Of a stretch of DNA of 64,000 bases, positions 55,536 to 64,000 are shown piece after piece. The notes beneath the pieces are model-generated. The model worked only from the letters and a program-made list of their open reading frames with translations. It made no database searches and was not told where the DNA came from. This DNA is from Nipponacmea schrenckii (Eukaryota > Mollusca > Gastropoda > Lottiidae). Location of the stretch: assembly GCA_030562195.1 (NCBI GenBank), contig CM060200.1, positions 29,241,023 through 29,305,022 of the forward strand, read 5' to 3'. The position numbers were made by a program, and so were the translations under genes. Position 1 is the stretch's first letter. Each line of letters starts with the position of its first letter.

Positions 55536-57395
55536 TCTTTTAAAAATTGCGATCATATGTTGACTTCATACGTATGGGATAAAATTAAACTGACTTTAAG
55601 TAATGAAAGTGTCGACGTTTGGCACACTCCCTGAATTTTCACGAAATTTTGCCACGAAGACCTGAACAATGGGTCTCAATTGACATTTTTCTAGTTTGTT
55701 CCTGGTAAGATATTGAAAATTGCACTAACATTGCCATTTCTCGTCCTTGTAAATAAAATGAATGAAGACAGCGAAACCCATAACCTAACTTTATGGCTTT
55801 ATTTTGTTATTCTGAAGAAGTGAAAGAAGGATTTGAATGACGTCAATGTTTAGAGAATTTAAATATATCATTGAGAAAGTAGACTAATAAGATAATTTAA
55901 AATTCGGTTCTCAAGTTCGATCATCTTATACTAGTTTTAATTTCTTTTGATGTTTTATTGTAGTCCGATTTAAACAGCAACATGTTGACTGGAGATTAAA
56001 AGATAATTTTACCTCTTTGCATTACGTTTCGAAAAAATTATCCAATCATGAGCAAATTGTACTGAAAGAAAATGGAGTAGCTTATAGCTTGCACTTTTTG
56101 AAAAGGCATAGTCAAAGTTCGTGACCATTTCATGAAGTCCACAAGAATGGTTTTAGAGATGTGATATCTAATTGTATTGCTCACAGTTTGATTGGATGAA
56201 CTTACTTTGTTTTGGTAAGGAAAATATGCGTGTGAGAAGTAAAATTTCACCATATCCATTTGTTGTAGAAAGGTTTTCTGGAGAATGATTGATCATTTTT
56301 TTAAATCTAATTAGACTTTTGGGTTTCTGGTGTGATAATTCAATATGACCGTAGAAGTGGTATGATTAAAATTTAGCTTGAAGTCGATACTTTTTAAATT
56401 TCTTTGCTATTGACGTTTTGAAAAACGAGCAAGTCAATATTGACAGTTGTATATGTCACAGTAGAGATTCTAATCCAGTAGAATTTGCAATCCTCCTAGT
56501 AGAGATGCCAATTGTGATCTGTACTAGTTTTACGGTTAAGTTAAGTAGGGATAGCATAGACTATTCAAAGAACTGATTGTTTTTGTCCGGTTATAACCTT
56601 CTACTTTACCTTCTCTATCAAATAATTCTAATTTGACTCGTTGACATCTTTATAACTTATTCACCTTGCTCTCTATTTACATGAACTATAAGTATTTAAC
56701 AATACCTACTATACATTGACCCGTCTGTTTCATTTATTGGGTAATCACTGTGGATTGTCGACGAATGTTATCATATTTTTCTGATAATGAAAGCTTAACA
56801 GTGACCATATTTAAGATTATGAAAACAGAAAATGTAAGTTATATTATCATTATCTTGTTTATTGTGTTAATTTGAATCGGACTTTCTCAAAACAGAAAGT
56901 TTATTACATGATCCACTGACAATATTTTGGTTTTTCAGAGAGATATTATTATGAGATATTATCAATCTTAAACTACATCTTAAACTACTTCAAGCGGAAT
57001 TTTCGAATGCTTGATTTGGGCCTTGAATATGAAAATGGCATAATTCCTTCAAATATACTTCAAACAAGAAGTGTACATTTTATTTTATTTCGTTTACAAG
57101 CTTAATATGTAAACAAAGTCAGACTGGATGATAAGGGCAACTCTCAAATTTTCGCAAACTTTCATTTAAAACGGAGAATTTTAAATAAACGACTACAAAC
57201 AAATATTTATTTAATAAATTTTTAATATCAATTAAAACAAACTAGTGTACGTTGTATCATAAAGATGACCAGTGAAATGTTTCAAAAGAAATATAAGAGT
57301 ATATCTTCTACTATCGCAATACTCTAAAGTATATTAAAAGTACCGTACTTAAAAGACCTCTGTAAAATGGTGTACTTCGGTACATGTTTTTTTAA
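55536..57395. other. Intergenic DNA, nothing recognised
   Basis: AT-rich. One 73-codon minus frame (56038-56259) has no recognised motif. Confidence 0.4.
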
Positions 57396-57645
57396 ACACG
57401 CATCATTTAGGCACATGTCATTTAAGTACAGCGTTTTAGGCACACTTTAAATAAGGCACATACTCAATTAGGCACACTCTTTTAAGCACACTAAAATTCG
57501 ACACACTCTCATTTAGGCACACATTCAATTAGGCACACCTTCAATTTGGCACACAATTATTTAGGCATACCATTTATTTAGACACCCTTAAAATAAGGTC
57601 AACATTCATTTCCGCACTCTTTCAATTAGGTAGGCTACACATTCA
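57396..57645. repeat. ATTTAGGCACAC tandem repeat
   Basis: About 13 short units (16-20 bp) with the core TTAGGCACAC and variable spacers, progressively degenerate. Confidence 0.85.
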
Positions 57646-57772
57646 CACATGACCAGACCAAGGTGACTACTAGGGGGTGGGAAAAACCATGTGTAGCGAA
57701 CGTTTAATATTAGGTATACACTTAAAGGTATACTGCGTCTTACAATAACAGGAACATGCAAATGAAATTAAA

Positions 57773-58208
57773 TTAATGGAGTTTTACCTGCTGCTCTTCT
57801 GCATCTTATGGGCTAATAAAGACGGACGACGTCATGCAGTGTTCAATGTGGGAAATTTTGCCAGGTCAGCGGCATTAGCCTATCCTTTTTGCTATCTAGC
57901 TGTTGAGGGGGTCTTTAACGTGCACAGCCTGTGGCACACGGAGCCTCAGGTTATTGTCCCTTTCGTACAACTAGACGCTTTTTCCATGTCAGTCCCTCCA
58001 ACCTACATCCCCTCGTCAGTGATGCAGGTCATAGGGATTGACATGGAAAAGCGTCCAGTCGTTCGGATGGGACAATAAACCGAGGCCCCGTATGCTACAG
58101 GCTGTGAACGTTAAGGATCCCTCGACAGTTGGAAATCGTGCATGGCGTTGCCCGTCTTCATTAGCCCATGAGGTACAGAAAAGTAGGACGTAAAACTCCA
58201 ATTCATTT
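57773..58208. mobile_element. Head-to-head inverted pair of tRNA-SINE bodies (foldback)
   Basis: 57773-58011 is a SINE body in minus orientation and 58012-58208 a SINE body in plus orientation. They meet at the CAGTGATGCAGG/TACATCCCCTCG junction, and both lack the tRNA-like head. The right arm has an internal deletion of about 70 bp after GACAGTTGGAAATCG. Transcribed, the pair would form a long double-stranded hairpin. Confidence 0.88.
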
Positions 58209-61200
58209 TTTAAGTATTCTTGTATGTATGGTCGTATCAATATAAACCAGGGTAGTCACCTCTATAAAGTCAAGATCCGGTTGTAAAGGTGATATCCAGG
58301 ATCCGGTTGGAACTGGGAAGTGATAGTAATCATATTATTTCTATTTCTAACCTGGCGATTAGAAATATAAATCAGTAATTATGTATTGATCTGGTTCAAA
58401 TGTACACAATTATGTGGTGTCAAGTCAGTCTATATTGGCACTGAAATTTGTTTCAAATAATTGTTTTGACAGTCCTGTTGGCCAAGTTGTAATGGAATAT
58501 TATTAGATTGGCTGTTTATAGTCAGTAACAATGTAAAAGCGATAGTTTGGATATTTTTTCAAGATGATTTGATTATTTTTCAATTAATCTTTGATTTAAT
58601 GTGTAAAGTTCAAATGAATCTTATTAAATTTAGTTACTGTTCATACTTATGATTTGAAATGGAAAATTACGAAAAGAAATGACTTTGTATATGGACATCA
58701 GAATGCAACACGATGTTTTATCTTACTTAATTTATTATCATTATTTGTTCACACTTGTATGAATTTCTATGTAAATGTATATTAAGTCCATCATTTTAAC
58801 TTTTGTGTTGAACTTCTAAGGATATATCCTACCTGTATTACCTGGTAGGTTACCTTTGCTTTAAACGGGACAACAAAAACTGCCAACAACTTGACAAAAA
58901 TAAGTAACTATCTTGTTTACTTTGAATTTTAGACCAAGAAAAACAAACATAACGGAGTAGACTATTCAATGCTCAACTGTTTTTTTTTGCGTGATCTTAA
59001 TGACTGATGTATTTAACGGTAACGAGCATATCCTGTCCTGTCTTCGTTAAATATTAGAATTAGAATAGAGAGTTATTTTTGAAAATATCTGATCAATGTT
59101 CCACGAAGCAGTCCTCTTGGTCCCCATAAACCAGCATAAACTACAGACGCATGAACTTTACCCCGCTTGTATTTGATCTATTGAAGACTATTGACTACAT
59201 CACAGTGGGCACCAACCTGAACCATGTGATTTTTCTTTAAATATCTGAACAATTGAAAGAAAATTCTTCGAACTTCGGTCCAAAATCAGCGTCACCAGAG
59301 AGTGAGCTATGACGGAAATTTTGCTGTGATATTAAGCTAATTTTTTCTTATTTAAAACAGTAGATCTTTGTGTAATAAACATAATTAATTTTATAATTAG
59401 CAGATCCATCTTATAAAACTGTAATAACTACAATGTACTAGGATAAAGGGCGTTGTTTTTATGAAACAGAATTCTAAGTTCGCTTTTTAGTGTTTTCATA
59501 ATACTGTTTTATAATACATATTATATCATGTGAACCTATTTACATCATAAAGCACTTAAATTATCTTCCCTTTTTATGTATCTTATTGATCAAAATACCT
59601 CTATGTTTTATTAATTACTATATTGTATTAACTACTTATTTCTGTCCCTCAGTAATTTAACAGTTTTTATAATAGATATTGGATAGACTGAGTAGATTTG
59701 TCCTGGTATATCTGGCCAGCTCTTGTCAGGATCTGGCAAACGTTCTTTAGCAAACTCTTATTATATACGCATCGATATTAAAAATCTTTAAATTTCACTA
59801 ATTGATGACAATGTAACTGCTGATACACATGAGCTGTGAACCATGAAGCTCTATTTAGAAAATCAGAACTTCATTGATATCCTAAACTAAAGCCCGTTAG
59901 TATGTAACAAACTAACCTTTAGTCCATTTTGGTGAGTTATTATTTTATAGAATATCAGATCAGCACAACGTTAAAAAACAAGTAGTTCCGAAACGTGTAT
60001 TAACGTTTATTCATGATTTATTTATTTCATCCTAGGGCTCTACATTTGCGATGATTTAACCCATTTTGCCCGAAAACTAGTTAGTTTTTAAAGGTTGTTA
60101 CATCTAAAATCGGACAGTTCTATTTTTAGCCTATATATACCAGTCACTCTTACGGGAACCTTCAATTGTTTCCTTCCAAATTATTTAATGAGGGTTTATA
60201 AATCTTTCCGTTGACATAATTGACTAATTGTCTAGCTTTCAAATATAATTGAAAAAAGTATGCCACATACTTCTATATTCCCTGACAAGGCAAGATCCCA
60301 TTATTAATAATTATCATTTACAGTTCAGGCATTTCCGGATATAAGACATAATCAATTTCCATTCTATAGACAAATTCGTTTGGCTTTATGTAGTAAGCGT
60401 TGCGGATCATAATGTAGCCTATATCTTCTACAACATGGTAATTGAAGTAAAATTACGACCCTTCACCAATTTCGTCAGTTTCAAAGAGATCAACATGTAG
60501 ATAAGTTTTCTTAATTTTGGAAACTCTTGATTTCATAAAACACCTTTGTGTAGTTTACTTGCAAAACTATTGCATCTTTTGTGATGACACTATAGCCGAA
60601 AATATATACATGTATCTGGATATTGAATTTAGAACTTTCACATCATCCATTACGTTGTCATTTCCAGAAAAAAATGACCAACATGCTCTATTTACAAGAA
60701 CTCTATATCCTAATCATTTATTTGAAGGGAACAGATGGCATATCAACATGTTATTGATAAGAAGGCGGCTAAATAATAACTTAAAACCTACTTCAGCTGT
60801 TACAATTGCTACTTCAAATCTTACAGCTTACCGAATCTGATACATTTATCAAATAAACAAATATTGATCCATTTTTATTCCACAACGATGGAGTCCGCTA
60901 ACTTCCAACAAGATCCAGAAAACTAATTGTAAATACCTAACAGCTGGCGTGTAACAGGTTAAAGCCCATTGTTCTGACTGGATTGAAAATGAGGATTCCC
61001 TTTTTCTTGGCACACCCCTGCAAAAAATTTCCAGCCTTTCTTCTGCTTTATCCTCTGATCTAACTGAATCTAATCGTTACAAAGGCTGAATGCAATTCAT
61101 CAGAGAATAGAAAGACTGAAACTGACACTCTCCTTTCCATTATGAAATATTTGCTCGCGTATGACTGATATTTCATCATGTGAAAAATTCATTAGCTGCT

Positions 61201-62198
61201 ACCCATGTTTCGTAATTTTTTTTTATCGTATTTCAGGTTTTATTTTGATGTTCGGATAGTTAGTACTTGGTTTATTATCATTGATTAAATTGTCAACGAA
61301 TTTCATTTTAAAAATAATTCAACCTTTTTTTCTGCTAATTAGATAGTTTTCGAGTTGCATTTTGACAAAAACGAAGTAAGTTTCGACTGTAATTTGAGGA
61401 TATGACAAAATTACATTATTGTCACAAGGATAATAAAGAAAATGAACGGAAATGGGTCTTGAAGTTGGTTTTTTAAAATGTAGGCCTAATTAGAGTTATT
61501 CCTACTTCCTTATTTCAAGTATAACAATATTATATGTTTATAGCTAAGTCGATATTAATTGGAACTGAGAGAGGTGTATTTAGAGTTCATTCTGAGATAA
61601 GAAATGTATGGAATATCTCAACATAAGAAGTTTTACATTCTGGATGAATTAATAATGTGCAGCCAAGATAGTGTGATGATCTAGGATAGCTTAGAGTAAA
61701 CGTGAAGGCTTACAAATTTATGGTTATTCTTGTATTGAAGATTTTGTTCTTTTATTTGTATTATAATATATTTGCTTATTGAGTTGAACGTTAGTTTGTA
61801 GAGGTCTACACATACAGACGATTATAATGTTAAATGCCAAGTCTTTTTAAGCCAGATATCTAAAGGAAAAGGAAACTAACATGGATAATATTAACACCAT
61901 GGTAAGGTTTTATAGTTTCTCTTCTTTAATTTCTGCAATTTATATAATACGAAATCTATAATTTATATAGTAATGTTGTCTTTCATAATCAATATAATAT
62001 AATGTTCAATATTTTCTGATGATGCAACATAAATTGAGTAGTTTGACTAGAAATCGTTGAAATAATGTTTTAAAAAAGAAAAAAAGGCGTATTATATTCG
62101 ATCATGATCGAAATTGTAAAGACATTTTTCTTTTTCGTATCTGTTATATACTAGGAATAGTAAAGGGTTAAATATTGAACCCTTTTGAAATTTCAGAA
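58209..62198. other. Long intergenic stretch, nothing recognised
   Basis: About 4 kb of AT-rich DNA. A frame of 107 codons at 60517-60840 (plus) starts with TTG and has no recognisable motif. I would not call it a gene. An ATG followed by a GTAAGG donor at 61880-61906 might be an upstream exon of the small frame at 62227. Confidence 0.4.
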
Positions 62199-62226
62199 TT
62201 ACTTTTAGCAATAGTCGATTTTAAAT

Positions 62227-62493
62227 ATGGCATTCAACCTACAAAGTTCAATGGCATATCAAGCTGGAAAAAGAAGTAATGTACATTCCCAATTGATACC
62301 TAAAGGTTCCGAAACATATATATTTTACCAGTTCAAGTTTTTTCATTATATTCATTATTGTGTAAATTTATATGTGGTAAAAGCTTTTAAAAAAGTGTTG
62401 TTCACGCGACCTGTTGTGTGGGTTAGCATATATACTATATTGTTTATAACTGTTGCATATTTTATGTGGCTCTATGTTTATGTTCAAATATAA
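62227..62493 (+). CDS. Hypothetical 88 aa single-pass membrane protein
   Basis: The ATG at 62227 has a strong start context (AATATGG). The N-terminal half is polar (MAFNLQSSMAYQAGKRS). The C-terminal part is one long hydrophobic segment (VVWVSIYTILFITVAYFMW, about residues 63-81) preceded by basic residues (KAFKKVLFTR), so the C-terminus would be outside the cytosol or luminal. A TTTCAG acceptor lies about 28 bp upstream and a possible donor (ATG|GTAAGG) at about 61902. The 5' UTR could therefore be spliced, with an in-frame TAG before this ATG. No family recognised. It could be chance in AT-rich DNA. Confidence 0.3.
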   Translation: MAFNLQSSMAYQAGKRSNVHSQLIPKGSETYIFYQFKFFHYIHYCVNLYVVKAFKKVLFTRPVVWVSIYTILFITVAYFMWLYVYVQI

Positions 62494-63221
62494 TAATCAC
62501 TCGAAAGTGTTTGTTGGACTTGATTGTTTTATAGACAAAATAGTGAAGCGGTCTTGCATCAAACCCCGAGGACTGATTACGTCATTCCTTTTCATTTACT
62601 TCCAGGTACTAGTTGACTTCTAGATTTATCTCTTCAGAAGATAAAACTTCCTTACATTTTTACCTACTAACCTTCGGGTTATCCCCTACATCCGGCAAGC
62701 CTTGGTAACACTGATTATGATTGTATATACCGATGATTGCATGTTGGTAAATAATATGAGATGATTCTTAATGCATACACAAACATAAATATGTGGACAA
62801 TAACCGTTAACTTCCTCACAAAGGAAGGCAAGTTAAAATTCTCTGTTAAAAAAAATCTGCATCCATTTAACAATTTTACAAAGTACAATCAAAATGATGA
62901 TGCAGTATTTGTTGCTAATTAAAGAATTACAAAAAAGTTGTAGGTTGTGATTGATCAGGACTCGACTTTGAACTACAGATATTACAGTTAATTTTATTTT
63001 ACAATACCCGGTGCCATATTCAAATTATTTAAAGCACCCTATTTAAAGCATCTGTTAAAATAAGTTTGAAAATAGGCAGATGTTTCAACGATGTAAATAT
63101 TTGAACTTTATTTGATCATTGTGCATCAAAGTGAAGAGTAGTTATCATATTATACTAGGCTATTTTGTTATGTATGGACCATCAGTCTTCTCGCTGCATA
63201 GTAACATTTGATATATGAGAT
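62494..63221. other. Intergenic DNA, nothing recognised
   Basis: AT-rich with no repeats or frames of note. Confidence 0.4.
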
Positions 63222-64000
63222 ATTAGATTACATTGAAGTGTTGTGCGACAGGTAGATTGTATTGAAGTGTAGGTATATTATACTGAAGTTTTGTATGATA
63301 GATGAATTATATTATTGAAAATGTTGTATGATAGGTTATATAGAAGTATTGTATAACTGAAGTGTTGTAGGGTAGGTATATTATATTGAAGTATTGTATG
63401 ATAGGAAGATTATATTGAAGTGTTGTATGATAGATAAATTATATTGAAATGTTGTGTTATATTGAAGTATTGTATAACAGGTAGATTATACTGAAGTGTT
63501 GTAGGGTAGGTATATTATACTGAAGTGTTGTAGGGTAGGTATATTATATTGAAGTGTTGTATGATAGGTAGATTATATTGAAATGTTGTAGTGTAGGTAA
63601 ACTATTGTGAGGTATTGTATAACAGGTAGATTATATTGAAGTGTTGTAGGGTAGGTATATCATATGAAGTATTGTATGATAGGTAGATTATATTGACGTT
63701 TGAATGATACGTAGATTATATTGAAGTGTTGTATGATAGACAAATTATATTGAACTGTTGTATGATAGATTATATTGAAGTGTTGTATGATAGGTAAATT
63801 ATAGTGAAGTGTTGTATGATAGGTAGGTTATATTGAAGCTTTGTATGATCGGTAGATTATATTGAAGTGTTGTATGGCAGGTAGATTATAATGAAGTAAA
63901 TTATATTGAACTGTTGTATGATAGATAGATTATATTGAAGGGTTGTATGAAAGGTAGATTATATTGAAGTAATGTATGATAGGTAAGTTATAGTGAAGTG
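63222..64000. repeat. 29 bp minisatellite running off the right edge
   Basis: About 27 contiguous units of 29 bp (GGTAGATTATATTGAAGTGT followed by TGTATGATA), with variants such as TGTAGGGTA and frequent unit truncations. The array is unfinished at the window end. Confidence 0.93.

Noticed and set aside
60517..60840. 107-codon plus-strand frame
   Set aside because: Starts with TTG, no ATG near the start, no recognisable motif or splice signals. Kept only as a note.

Overview
This is AT-rich animal nuclear DNA from an intron-rich genome. Four signs point to a lophotrochozoan, most likely a mollusc and perhaps a gastropod: conserved animal genes split by short GT-AG introns, a tRNA-derived SINE in several copies, tandem arrays of about 160 bp headed by GTCC runs next to a 'cgtcgcccctgtc' block, and many decayed retroelements. 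The taxon is an inference from general character, not a match.

Gene cluster, 1 to 15.6 kb. MRPL54 (plus, 2 exons, 131 aa) converges on PEX11 (minus, 3 exons, 250 aa). PEX11 is head-to-head with WDR93 (plus, 19 exons, 752 aa) across a 484 bp shared promoter region. All exon junctions in these three genes were phased by hand and close in frame. Their introns hold a SINE with a perfect 16 bp target duplication, a 28 bp minisatellite, a foldback MITE with 12 bp termini, an 82 bp near-perfect palindrome and a piggyBac-type MITE with TTAA ends. An open frame may enter from the left edge on the minus strand.

Transposon-rich centre, 16 to 46 kb. It holds a second SINE, a decayed Ty3/gypsy-like relic (gag, protease and envelope pieces, no pol), and one apparently intact host gene: a two-exon, 615 aa type II membrane protein of DUF288/STELLO-like glycosyltransferase type (20.8-23.1 kb, minus). 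Then come an SGNH-hydrolase relic, a 44 bp minisatellite with higher-order structure, and a 5.7 kb tyrosine-recombinase retrotransposon of the Ngaro/PAT type (25,556-31,264, minus). The last has all four split direct repeats and a spliceosomal-type intron in gag. Further right are a 5'-truncated LINE with a 13 bp target duplication, a broken HECT-domain gene (35.8-37.8 kb, plus), a foldback of about 950 bp, and a broken IS3-like DDE transposase gene with one intron (39.7-41.2 kb, minus) next to a cluster of CGTTTAAACG palindromes. The HECT gene and the transposase converge on the foldback. They may be one composite element, which is the least familiar arrangement in the window.

Right part, 41 to 64 kb. 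This is mostly tandem and dispersed repeats: 315 bp modules, a GTCGGTAAAAC family, two 160 bp arrays in the opposite orientation, nested and inverted SINEs, a Penelope-like relic with a GIY-YIG piece, and a 29 bp minisatellite running off the right edge. One small open frame for an 88 aa membrane protein (62.2 kb) is the only possible gene I see there. Long stretches hold nothing I can name.
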